From Paenibacillus faecalis (GTDB lineage Bacteria > Bacillota > Bacilli > Paenibacillales > Paenibacillaceae): a stretch of DNA of 64,000 nt. Position 1 is the first letter of the stretch. Each line of letters opens with the position of its first letter. The translations under genes were made by a program, and so were the position numbers. The notes beneath the pieces were generated by a model that was given only the letters and a program-made list of their open reading frames with translations, was not told the origin of the DNA and did not search any database. Shown in pieces: positions 15,482-24,572 of this stretch. The DNA lies in contig NZ_LT985747.1 in assembly GCF_900289175.1 (NCBI RefSeq), forward strand, positions 2,443,709-2,507,708, written 5' to 3'.

Positions 15482-18004
15482 TCAACTTCCTTTCATCTTT
15501 CGTAGATCTCTATTAATCAGATTTTCGGTTATTTCTTGAGGATTGAACTTCGTTTCAAAACCCGTTTCTTTTGAAATAATTACCCAATCATCCGGACCTA
15601 TACATAAGATCTTTTTCTCGCTCTCAATGGTTACATCGTTTACTCCTATCAATGTCTTATTATTTGGTAAAGAGATAGGTCGTACTTGTAGTAAATGCAA
15701 ATTCCCTTTCAAATCATAACACCATTCAATATCAACAGGATTACCTTCATTTTTCTCAATCATGATTGCCATTTGAACTAGTTCTTTCATTTGGTTTCTG
15801 CTTAGTTCTATCTCTCTAGTAGAGGCGGCTCCTTCTTCGGAAATAAGTTGCATACTTTCTTTCATTACATAAAGAGTCCTGCTTTTTTCTTCTGTGCCTA
15901 ATTCTCCACACCCATAATTAATAACCACTACATCTGAAGATTGTGATTTAGGATTTACAGAGAATGTAACACCTGTTATTTGAGTATTAACTTGTTTTTG
16001 AATTAACACAGAAGGACATTCTGGCATTATTGATAACCCTTTCAATTGTCTGTAATTTAAATGAGATAAAGTGAATGCTGAGGTTATAACCTCATAGATC
16101 GCATCAAGCAGCCGGTTCGAATCATATATATTCTTAATACTTTCTAGCATTCCAGCATTGGAAAATGACAATGTATCTTCGTCAACACTAGAGCTTCGCA
16201 CTATCAGTGGATACAAACCATTTAATTCTTGTAATAATTCAGTCGCAAGTATGTTTTTTTTCTTTTGATCCTCAAACCACTCTCCGATTTGTTTTAACAG
16301 ATTAGAGGTATCACCATTATTGCACCACTCTTTTATAAGCGACTCGTTGAATTTTCCCACCATGTCATCCCACTTGGAAATGTCTTTACAAAATTGTTGG
16401 GTTAAACATATTCCATCTGGCACACTAAATTCAGCGAAATACTTAGAGAGGTTATGAGCTTTGTTCCCGACAGCTAGAGGAATTTCCATTTTAGCTTTGT
16501 CAAGAGGGATCACTAGATTACTTAAATAGTAGTTTATAACATTCTTTCTCCCTAACTTTTTATCCGTTAAAATTTCAATCATCCCAATATCGCTATCCAT
16601 TTTAATCCAATCGCCATCAGTGATCCGTTCTGTTGCATTTCTTGTTCCGATAATACATGGGACCCCTAATTCACGCGCAATAATACTAGCATGTGAAAGA
16701 ATGCCCCCTTCATTGGTTATTATTCCTTTAATATGTGCTCCCGAAGTAATAATATTAGGATGAATTGAAGATGATACTATAATTTTATTTTCAATTACTT
16801 GAGGCAACTCCCGTAAGTTTTGAATAATATCGCTTGTCAAGCAAACAGCAATTCCTTCTACTAATCCCTTGGAACAAGCAACTTCACCAATTATAGTATT
16901 TTCACTTTTTCGACTAACATCATTACTATCTGTATTTCGCTTAAGTATATTATCCCATATATAGATATAATCGTTCGTTAGAAAGCAATTCAATCCTAAT
17001 TTGCGATTATACATCACGTTTATATCTATCTCTCTGTTATGCTCGAAATAATTCATAATATCTTGACTTGAAACGAGTCTTAATAAAGATTTATCTACTA
17101 TACGCTTCTTAAACATTCGGATATAAATTCCGCTGAGGAGACTTGTAACAAAAAAATTTCCTAACATAAACATTTCTCTTAATTGCAACCTATGTTTTGA
17201 AAGCCTTTTAGTAGCCTGAATTAAATCTATGAATTCACCTGAAAAGGAAGATGAAATATCGATTTTTTCTTCATTTGTAGTTTTATTTCTTTCAATCTTT
17301 TGTCCTTGATCTCTATTAAATCTAGATTTAAAAATGTCGATCACTTGATTAAGATTATTTCCATTGTCCCCGAAAAGAAAAGCATATTTCCTAGAATGTT
17401 CAGTGATTAATTCTTCTAGACCTTCATTCGAGCTTATATGAATTAACTTATTCCAATCTTCTTCTTGTTGATTAATCATTGTACCTTTAAGATCATGAGT
17501 GAGTATTTGTTGTTGAAGTTCTTGATTGTAATTATTATCATTAAATTCCATTTTAATTCTTGATTGTATTTTATTGGTGAATTCTTCGTTTGTAAATCGA
17601 TAATATGCTAAGCATTTCGAATATAAATTGAAATATTCATTAAATAGATTGTATAATTCTGAATTACTTAGTTGCTCAAAACTTTGTAAGTCTAGTGATT
17701 CTCCAAATTTCCTATATTCCATTCCGCTATTATAGCTTTTCTGAATATAATCATTTAAAAATCCTTTTTGTTTTACAAAATTATATCCAATGACTCCCGC
17801 GTTTTCAGTCTCGTGAATGTCATAAAAGACATCCCAAGTATCTTCAATAGATTTTGCCAATGCATTGGTGTTTTCGCATCCAACTATATGACCTCTATGA
17901 TTAACAATTCCAGTAAATTCTGCTTCTATGGATAATAGTTTAGACTTACATCGAAATGCTCTGTAGTATTGGATATTTTTAGTCGTCATTTTTCTATTCT
18001 TCAT
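15482..18004 (-). CDS. Permuted PEP-synthase-like phosphotransferase
   Basis: 840 residues in an unusual order. Residues 1-350 are a helical region of no recognised family. Residues about 370-480 are the PEP-utilising mobile domain, with phosphohistidine H438 in NEGGILSHASIIARELGVPC. Residues about 510-800 are a PPDK_N ATP-grasp domain (AVGNKAHNLSKYFAEFSVPD at the start, YPLIVRSSSVDEDTLSFSNA, VDIEWCYDLKGNLHLLQVRP at the end). PEP synthase, PPDK and rifampicin phosphotransferase place the ATP-grasp first; here it is last. The PEP-binding barrel is absent. An ATP-driven phosphotransfer (beta- or pyrophosphoryl via His) is expected; the acceptor is probably bound by the N-terminal region (inference). 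It overlaps the upstream gene by 4 nt. Confidence 0.75.
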   Translation of the reverse strand: MKNRKMTTKNIQYYRAFRCKSKLLSIEAEFTGIVNHRGHIVGCENTNALAKSIEDTWDVFYDIHETENAGVIGYNFVKQKGFLNDYIQKSYNSGMEYRKFGESLDLQSFEQLSNSELYNLFNEYFNLYSKCLAYYRFTNEEFTNKIQSRIKMEFNDNNYNQELQQQILTHDLKGTMINQQEEDWNKLIHISSNEGLEELITEHSRKYAFLFGDNGNNLNQVIDIFKSRFNRDQGQKIERNKTTNEEKIDISSSFSGEFIDLIQATKRLSKHRLQLREMFMLGNFFVTSLLSGIYIRMFKKRIVDKSLLRLVSSQDIMNYFEHNREIDINVMYNRKLGLNCFLTNDYIYIWDNILKRNTDSNDVSRKSENTIIGEVACSKGLVEGIAVCLTSDIIQNLRELPQVIENKIIVSSSIHPNIITSGAHIKGIITNEGGILSHASIIARELGVPCIIGTRNATERITDGDWIKMDSDIGMIEILTDKKLGRKNVINYYLSNLVIPLDKAKMEIPLAVGNKAHNLSKYFAEFSVPDGICLTQQFCKDISKWDDMVGKFNESLIKEWCNNGDTSNLLKQIGEWFEDQKKKNILATELLQELNGLYPLIVRSSSVDEDTLSFSNAGMLESIKNIYDSNRLLDAIYEVITSAFTLSHLNYRQLKGLSIMPECPSVLIQKQVNTQITGVTFSVNPKSQSSDVVVINYGCGELGTEEKSRTLYVMKESMQLISEEGAASTREIELSRNQMKELVQMAIMIEKNEGNPVDIEWCYDLKGNLHLLQVRPISLPNNKTLIGVNDVTIESEKKILCIGPDDWVIISKETGFETKFNPQEITENLINRDLRKMKGS

Positions 18005-18483
18005 TCCTTTCTCGATCCACTGTAGTTCATTATGCTACCCCATTTATTCACGTTCTCTATAACCATAGTAGAAAGATCACCGATTTGATCATCATTGAAT
18101 TTTATATAATGAACATCTGTTACTTTATAAAGTCCTGTGACCATTGGTGTGTAATCCTCTTCCTCATGTAAAAAGAGTATAATTGGCTTTTTCATAGACG
18201 AGGCCCATCCTAGTTCTACATGAACCCCTCCTGAAATAGGCTTCCATCCAGGGAAAGCTACCACGAGATCCGTATTAAGCATTTCGTTGTAATCTAGATA
18301 TGTTGCTACTTCGGGGGTCATAAGCTTCTCTCCAAACTCTTCACGAAACTGCGCGGAAAACACACTGTGACCTTCTTTTTCAAGTGCATGTATGATGCGC
18401 AATAACGAATTCTTCATAAATTCATCAAAAACATTATTTGCGCTTAATAATTTTGTAAAAGGAAATGCAAGAAAGACTCTCAT
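18001..18483 (-). CDS. BlsM/MilB-like CMP (pyrimidine nucleotide) hydrolase
   Basis: The start at the ATG 18481-18483 is set by GGAGG with 8-nt spacing, giving 160 residues beginning MRVFLAFPF. It has the nucleoside 2-deoxyribosyltransferase fold: N-terminal strand VFLAFPF, helix, NEMLNTDLVVAFPG, then SGGVHVELGWASSMKKPIIL with the nucleophile-type glutamate E90. BlsM and MilB of this family cleave (hydroxymethyl-)CMP to cytosine and ribose 5-phosphate as the first step to blasticidin S and mildiomycin. The adjacent genes for a cytosylglucuronate-synthase-like glycosyltransferase, a radical SAM enzyme and an aminotransferase support the same role here. A general nucleoside deoxyribosyltransferase role cannot be excluded from sequence alone. 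Confidence 0.72.
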   Translation of the reverse strand: MRVFLAFPFTKLLSANNVFDEFMKNSLLRIIHALEKEGHSVFSAQFREEFGEKLMTPEVATYLDYNEMLNTDLVVAFPGWKPISGGVHVELGWASSMKKPIILFLHEEEDYTPMVTGLYKVTDVHYIKFNDDQIGDLSTMVIENVNKWGSIMNYSGSRKE

Positions 18484-18506
18484 ATTAATAACCTCCGATT
18501 TGATGT

Positions 18507-19694
18507 TCATATTATTGTTTTTATATCTTCTAAAACACTATGTATCCGCTTTATATGCCCATCTGTTAACAAGGGGGAAATACGAAACCACGCTGTTCGC
18601 TTGATCATTTCCTCTGTAAATGGACATTCATTCATCTTATAATCTTCTGTGTAAGGAAATGCGCTCTTATGCCATGACTTTTTATATCTGAAAGTGTTAT
18701 AAGTGGTCAGCACATGGTCCCAATGCTTTTCAATAGGAACGTTATTACTTTTACACAGGTGAATAAAATATTTGCATTTGTCCTCAGTATCGAACACAAA
18801 ACATAAACTGACTGGAACAGGATTTGACTTTAAGGGTATTGATCTTAATTTATATACATTTGTGTCGATTCCTGAAATTAAATCTTGATATAAGCTTCTT
18901 TGATTTTCTATGATCGTATTTGCTTTGTTTAATTGTTCATTGGCAATAGCACTTTGGATTTCAGTTATTTTATAGTTTTCCCCAAAAAAACTTTCTGGAT
19001 CTTCCCATGTTGGATAACCGTCATTAATTCTAATGCCTCCATTATCATGATATTGTTTAGCTAAGTTAAATCTTTTGCTTGATTTACATGTAAATATTCC
19101 TCCCTCACCAGAAGTTATTACTTTATTTGCTTGGAGGCTGAATGCTGCAGCATCTCCTATAGTTCCCACATATTTCCTGTTGTATTGAGCACCAAATGCT
19201 TGTGCTACATCTTCAATAATAAAAAGTTTATGTTTGTTAGCGATTTCAACGATAGGGTCAATATTGCATGGTACACCTTGTATATGAACCAACATAATAG
19301 CTTTTGTTTTTGAAGTAATGTGTGCTTCAATTTTGCTAGGATCAATATTCATCGATTCATCGATCTCAATAAAATTAGGTAATGCGCCACAATTGAGCAC
19401 CGCCCCAGCAGATGCCATAAAGGTGAAGGCCGGTACTAAAACTTCATCTCCTGGTCCAATCCCAAGCGCAATACAGCATAGTTTTAATGCTGCTGCACCT
19501 GAGGAACAAGCTAAAACATTAGTCACATCCAAATAATCACACATTGCTTTTTCAAATTCTTTAGTTTTTCTCAAAAATTTTGGTCCGTCATATCGAAATA
19601 ATGATTTTGCCTTCATTACCTCAATTACTGCCCTCTCCTCTTCTTCTCCAATATAATGTGTGCCAATAAATGCGTCAGCAGGGATGATCTCCAC
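18507..19694 (-). CDS. DegT/DnrJ/EryC1 sugar aminotransferase 1 (BlsH-like)
   Basis: 395 residues, full length. PLP-binding landmarks are LACSSGAAALKLCCIALGIG, IIEDVAQAFGAQYNRKYVG (D162) and AFSLQANKVITSGEGGI, with the Schiff-base lysine at K191. The GTG start has GAGG 8 nt upstream and lies inside the end of the glycosyltransferase gene (20-nt overlap). In blasticidin-type pathways the corresponding PLP enzyme acts at C4' of the cytosyl sugar. The order after the glycosyltransferase and radical SAM genes fits an amino transfer to a 4'-keto intermediate, although no separate dehydrogenase is visible in the window. Confidence 0.8.
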   Translation of the reverse strand: MEIIPADAFIGTHYIGEEEERAVIEVMKAKSLFRYDGPKFLRKTKEFEKAMCDYLDVTNVLACSSGAAALKLCCIALGIGPGDEVLVPAFTFMASAGAVLNCGALPNFIEIDESMNIDPSKIEAHITSKTKAIMLVHIQGVPCNIDPIVEIANKHKLFIIEDVAQAFGAQYNRKYVGTIGDAAAFSLQANKVITSGEGGIFTCKSSKRFNLAKQYHDNGGIRINDGYPTWEDPESFFGENYKITEIQSAIANEQLNKANTIIENQRSLYQDLISGIDTNVYKLRSIPLKSNPVPVSLCFVFDTEDKCKYFIHLCKSNNVPIEKHWDHVLTTYNTFRYKKSWHKSAFPYTEDYKMNECPFTEEMIKRTAWFRISPLLTDGHIKRIHSVLEDIKTII

Positions 19695-20829
19695 TTTCTA
19701 CACCTCGTTTTATAATATTTTTGACTACACTCCATACTCCATTACTTTGATATGTTGATAACTTCTTTAATCGTTCTTCTTTAATGTCCGCTTTCTCCAA
19801 AGCAAAAAACTCCCTCATTTTATTACCTAGATTGGCTTGAACATCTGAATCATTAATAAAGCATTCAACGTGGTTTAATACATATGCGATACCTTCTTCT
19901 TCACTTACATTTTTTATAACTTCTAAGCCAGGATATAAGTCAGTCCAATTTGCAAAATAATATCCAATATCCATCTGTTTATACTCTTCTAACTGCCTAA
20001 ATTGACTATAATTAATAGGAGGAATGAAAAATACATTTCCATTAAATTTTAATGATTCTAAATAATTTCCTAAACCAGGAGAAAGCATCGAAGATTTCGA
20101 CGTATATAATTCTTTTAAATACTCTGTATGTGTGAAAGTATGGAAAGATACTCGTAAATGACCTCTAAATTGTTGTTTAAGATGATCTATTAAGCATTTT
20201 CCACCACAAACTTTTATAGCACTATATGCATCAAGATCTAAGGCTTTATCTATTATTTCAAGTATACAAAGATAGTAATTATTGATTTTGTTCTGATCAA
20301 TCATAAAGGACTCCGCCCCTCCAAAGTTCAAAAGAAGCTGATTTGTTGGAGTAAATCTTTCTTCGTATGGTTTCATATCTCTGATTGGTCCGACTACCAT
20401 TGGGTTATTAATTTTCGAACTGTACTTGTTAATATTCTCAGAAAAATCTAACGACTCAACAATAAAATAGGTATCGACTTCCCACAATTTCAGAGGTATT
20501 TCATCCCACATCCAAAATAAATTATCAATATAAAATACTCGCTTACCTAATTCCACACCATATATGGCACCTTCTATATTCTCTGATGAAATAAGAAAAT
20601 TTGCTTCAATGAAATAGTTTTCCATTTTTCTCAAACTCTCACCAGAGAATGTGTCGCACTCAACAACCTCATCGAAAATTCCTGAGAATTTAGCTTGTTC
20701 GAGTGAAATTCCTGAACCTAAAAAAACAAAATGTGCTGTAACATACTTTTTTAATTCTTCAATTATTTTCAAACAGGTAATAACTGGTCCATAGCCAAAT
20801 GTTTCTGCCGTTACTAAAATCTTTTTCAT
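19675..20829 (-). CDS. GT-B-like glycosyltransferase (cytosylglucuronate-synthase-like)
   Basis: 384 residues in a two-Rossmann GT-B layout. The N-terminal domain begins KKILVTAETFGYGPVITCLK and carries RVFYIDNLFWMWDEIPLKLW. The C-terminal domain has LLLNFGGAESFMIDQNK, AIKVCGGKCL, and the donor-site segment LSPGLGNYLESLKFNGNVFF, which resembles the G-x-x-x-x-E loop of GT-B enzymes. By position between the radical SAM and aminotransferase genes, and near the CMP-hydrolase-like gene, the best hypothesis is transfer of glucuronate from UDP-glucuronate to N1 of cytosine, as in BlsD/MilC. The overlaps with both neighbours (4 nt and 20 nt) indicate a single operon. Assignment rests partly on context. 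Confidence 0.65.
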   Translation of the reverse strand: MKKILVTAETFGYGPVITCLKIIEELKKYVTAHFVFLGSGISLEQAKFSGIFDEVVECDTFSGESLRKMENYFIEANFLISSENIEGAIYGVELGKRVFYIDNLFWMWDEIPLKLWEVDTYFIVESLDFSENINKYSSKINNPMVVGPIRDMKPYEERFTPTNQLLLNFGGAESFMIDQNKINNYYLCILEIIDKALDLDAYSAIKVCGGKCLIDHLKQQFRGHLRVSFHTFTHTEYLKELYTSKSSMLSPGLGNYLESLKFNGNVFFIPPINYSQFRQLEEYKQMDIGYYFANWTDLYPGLEVIKNVSEEEGIAYVLNHVECFINDSDVQANLGNKMREFFALEKADIKEERLKKLSTYQSNGVWSVVKNIIKRGVESGDHPC

Positions 20830-21854
20830 TGGGTTAAAACTCCTTCAATTTCGTTGTTAAACAAAACATTGGCTCTATCACAATTCTTTTTACAAAAAAC
20901 ATATTTATTTTCTAAGCTTTTGCGTAAGTTTGCCATCGGTGAATCATTCCAAATTTCCTTAAAGCTTTTCTCAGACAAAGATCCTACTTTAAAAAACTTC
21001 GGATCTCTATGAATAGTACAATCGCATGGATAAACAGAAGCGGTAGGACAATCTACATGACTTGCAAATTGTGGATAGTAACATTTAAAATTATTGTTTT
21101 CCCATTGTTTTTTTTTCTGTGGAGTGTTTTCTTTAAAGTTACTAAAAAAATTAATATTGTCGTATAAAAATCGAACATTTAGTTCTCTTGCCAGAGAAAT
21201 ATACTCTTCATACTGTTCGTTAAAATTCGTTATTTGTTTTTCTGTCATTTCTAATTCTGGACAGTCTTTAATTAAAATAGGATTCAAAAAATCATATGGG
21301 ATTGATTTTTTTAAGTTGATCATTTCGCTAAAATGATCAATATTCAATTTGTTAACCACATGGTTAATGACCACTTTCACATGTGGCATATATTGTTTTA
21401 ATAGCTGTATATTTCGAGTAGTCACCTTCCATAGACCAGGAACTTGTCTAATATTATCGTGTATCTCTGAAGTATGTCCATCAATTGAAAATAGGATATG
21501 ATTTAAATTCAACTTTGACAAACGGATTATTTTTTCTTCATTCAGAAAAAAACCATTCGTTGTTATTGCGAATTTCATTCCCATTTTAGTTATAGATTCG
21601 AAATGATCCCATATCTCTTTTCTTACTAATGGCTCTCCCCCTCCTAAAAAATGGACATATCTTGTACCAAGCGAATGTAGATCACCTAACAACTTAGGAA
21701 CATCAACTTGGCTAATTTTATTAGGTTTATCATGTACATTACAAAAAACACATTTTGCATTACAAATATTACTTAATGAAATGTATACATAAAATGGTTT
21801 ATCTCGATTCAATGATATCTCTTCAATATTTTCTTTAATCAATTTTAAATACAT
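20826..21854 (-). CDS. Radical SAM enzyme with C-terminal cysteine cluster (BlsE-like candidate)
   Basis: 342 residues. The radical SAM motif ICNAKCVFC places C31, C35 and C38 around a [4Fe-4S] cluster. FLGGGEPLVRKEIW is the GGE motif and ITTNGFFLNEEKI the next SAM-site strand. The C-terminal part carries further cysteines (FKCYYP, VDCPTASVYPCDC, FCKKNC), as in SPASM-type proteins with auxiliary clusters. GAGGTG precedes the ATG. In blasticidin S and mildiomycin clusters a radical SAM protein of this size decarboxylates cytosylglucuronate; this gene sits next to the glycosyltransferase in the same way. A different oxidation or epimerisation is possible. Confidence 0.75.
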   Translation of the reverse strand: MYLKLIKENIEEISLNRDKPFYVYISLSNICNAKCVFCNVHDKPNKISQVDVPKLLGDLHSLGTRYVHFLGGGEPLVRKEIWDHFESITKMGMKFAITTNGFFLNEEKIIRLSKLNLNHILFSIDGHTSEIHDNIRQVPGLWKVTTRNIQLLKQYMPHVKVVINHVVNKLNIDHFSEMINLKKSIPYDFLNPILIKDCPELEMTEKQITNFNEQYEEYISLARELNVRFLYDNINFFSNFKENTPQKKKQWENNNFKCYYPQFASHVDCPTASVYPCDCTIHRDPKFFKVGSLSEKSFKEIWNDSPMANLRKSLENKYVFCKKNCDRANVLFNNEIEGVLTQ

Positions 21855-22226
21855 AAATTCACCTCATAGAATTTTAATTATCCGAGTAGGTATTTCTGTC
21901 CAGATCCATAGCTTTCTTTCATTGGATAAAGCAACATCTGAACGTATCGACGACTTCATTTATTTCGACGGAAAATGCAAAGTAAAGGCAGCTTTATTCA
22001 TTCTTGATGGTCTAAGTGTTATTGAAATTTTCTATGATACAGGTAGTTTGATGATGCCGCATCTTGCCATCATTATTTTTGTGAAGTTATAGCAACTTCT
22101 ACTACACGACCATCTTCCTAAAAATTGGCTTGTAAAGCTTTCACTATTTATGGAGAAGTCTAATCTTTTTGAGTAGTTTTGTTTTCCGTTATCGGTTAAT
22201 CTATAGGCATGTAAGGAGATATGTTA
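21855..22226. other. Upstream region of the core operon, with coding debris
   Basis: The plus strand contains an undisturbed but unidentified frame (SFLSLDKATSERIDDFIYFD, near 21912-22090) that may be debris of a mobile element. On the minus strand, TGGACA and TAATTA separated by 16 nt lie about 20 nt before the radical SAM ribosome binding site and could be a weak promoter. No riboswitch-like structure or operator was recognised. Confidence 0.3.
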
Positions 22227-23952
22227 TTATGCAAATATTAATTTCGCATAGCGAGTAGGATCAACATATCCTGCAAACTCTGTATTTGCTAAACATAATG
22301 CTAATCTTTGTTGATTTTGATCCTTATCACTGCAGCTGATCTCAATGTCAAACCAAATTTCAGAACCTTCAGCAATATCGAGACCAATTTCATGACAGGG
22401 TAGCGTAATTTGAAGACTATACCCATCATCGAAAAAATCAATGTTGTATGAATGTTTGTATATACTTGTTTCCTTTGTACCTTCATAAGAATGAGTAAAG
22501 TCCAGTTTATTAAAAGAATCCCAAACTAATAACCTACCATTCTTTAATGGATAGAAATTATATATGTGAATATATGGTATATGGTTATTTTCACTATCAA
22601 CCCCCTTCGTTCCCGAATGTCACAGAGAAGTAGTCTTTACTTTGGTTCTCAATTTTATTTCTGCTGAATAACTCATCATGAACACGAGCAGTGATATATA
22701 TATTATTCATATCCCAGCTAATATGTCCGGCGGTCTTAAAAACCGGATCACCATATATAATAGATCCTCTTCTGATATGAGTCTTAGTATCAGATCTAAT
22801 TTCTTCAATTATGAAGTTGTATGGCGATGTAGCACCTGTATATCTAGGACAGTTTATTATTGGGCCTTTCCAATGGACGCTTTCAATTGTATTTTTATAA
22901 AAATTATGAATATCACCAAAGAGAATATTATTAACATCAATATCAGTGATTGACTTAAGAGCTCTATGCTTTAATCCTTTTGAATCATCTAGAGTAGTTT
23001 TAGCGCAATGAGATTTTATTTTGCCTATTAAAGAATCGTTAATAACATCAGAGTAAATTCTATTAAGAAATAGTACTCCAAATAATAATTCCCATATTTT
23101 GTTCCACTTTAAACATCTATCTATTATTACATCCCAATCCAATTCTTCAGAGTACTTATTTATAAATAAAGCGGTCTCATGAAGCCATGAAAGTCTTATA
23201 TCTCTTATTGCCCTTCCCTCAAAAAGCTGTTTTAAAGTTGTATCAACATGCTCTTTAGTAAAGTGACATAATAATTGTATCAATCTATCATGTTTCTCTA
23301 ACAACCAGTGATAGTTCCCAAGTACTTCTGTTTTTTCTGCCCTATCTATTACTTCTTTGATATATTCCCATTCGCTAACACTATCATTGAATATCCTCAC
23401 ATGAATATCGCAATGAATGTTGTATGATTGCTGATTCCATTGACGAGTTCTATATACTTCTGGTATATGACAAACACTTGTTAGCATTTCTAAAACAGGA
23501 ATATAATATCCGTTTAAACTAACTGATTGTTGAGTTTCTGCATATTTATATCCTAGTTCATTAAAAATTTCTAATACTTCCTCTAATTTATCACTATCGA
23601 CTAAAACATCCATATCTCCAAATCGCCTTGTTTCGATTGGGTGATAGAGATCAGCAGCTAAAGTAATCCCTTTAAAATGAATTAATTTTTGACCTCTTTT
23701 TTCACAAATATTGGTCAATTGATTCAGTTCATCAATAAAATGTTTGTTTATTTTTCGTTTTTGTTTCATATCTTTTAAAATTTGTTTATATTCTTCTGGA
23801 TCAATTTTTTTTATGTAATCTTTTAATATTCTTTCAACTCCAAATCTTTTTATATTATTTAATAGATCATTTGAATCAACAGAATGTTTATTCAAATAGT
23901 TAAATAGATCTGAGTTCAATTCCATCACTTTTAACGCCGCTATTGATGACAT
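22227..23952 (-). pseudogene. NTP_transf_5-type nucleotidyltransferase with C-terminal CBM9-like domain, frameshifted
   Basis: The first 451 residues run 23952-22597. GQKLIHFKGITLAADLYHPI followed by RRFGDMDVLVD is the GD-x-D signature of the uncharacterised nucleotidyltransferase family PF14907, often found in RiPP clusters. The frame ends just after VTFGNEGG at a run of five G (about 22602-22606). If one G is removed, the frame continues (DSENNHIPYIHIYNF ... FAGYVDPTRYAKLIFA) to a stop at 22227 and completes a beta-sandwich domain that begins before the break (DPVFKTAGHISWDMNNIYIT). So a +1 frameshift in a homopolymer separates two halves of one protein. It may be a mutation, a sequencing error or phase variation. 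Confidence 0.75.
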
Positions 23953-24572
23953 CTAACACCAATCCTCTCTATTTTATATTCAATATAGTAACTGTACTTG
24001 TAAAATAATCCCTGCAATAAGTTATTCACATACCATAACAAAGTCTAATAACGGGTGTCGTGACCATCTGAACAAAAAATGATCGAGTTCATCGTTCTGA
24101 GGGCAGCAGTTTCACGACCCACTCCGGTGCAATCCTATCACAAATCAAAATGTAGATTTGCACAGGGCTACTGTCAGCAGCATTTTGAAATCTACAAATT
24201 ATGAAAGTGATTTTTGCATGTACAGGAATATTTCAGTTCATCATTCTAGTTGTGTAGAATGTGGACAATCACAATATTGCAATAATTCAAGATTTCCGTC
24301 TATAAGACTATTTTTCCAGGATGAAAACTAATACAGTTCACAAGCTCGATCAATTGTACCAGTCGCATTTATATTTCATTATCTTAACGAGAACTTTCAA
24401 CTCTCCAGATGAGAGATGATCAGTGATTATGAGATATTAGAAAAAAAATGCAATTGACAGAAATGACCTTTCGTTGGAATATTGAACCATAACGTGATCA
24501 GGAAAAATGAAGCTCGGGCAATAACGACCAACTTATTTATTGAATAATATCGAATGAAATTGGGGTGGCACT
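23953..24572. other. Divergent intergenic region between cluster and exporter genes
   Basis: A 620-bp AT-rich stretch. Sequence near 24055-24110 is similar to that near 11470-11510 and is probably insertion-sequence debris. Promoters for the minus-strand nucleotidyltransferase gene and the plus-strand exporter genes must lie here, but no strong -35/-10 pair or operator stood out. Confidence 0.35.

Noticed and set aside
3722..23952. Lasso-peptide cluster
   Set aside because: HprK-like and PF14907-like proteins suggested it, but no asparagine-synthetase-like cyclase, PqqD-like protein, leader protease or precursor peptide was found on either strand.
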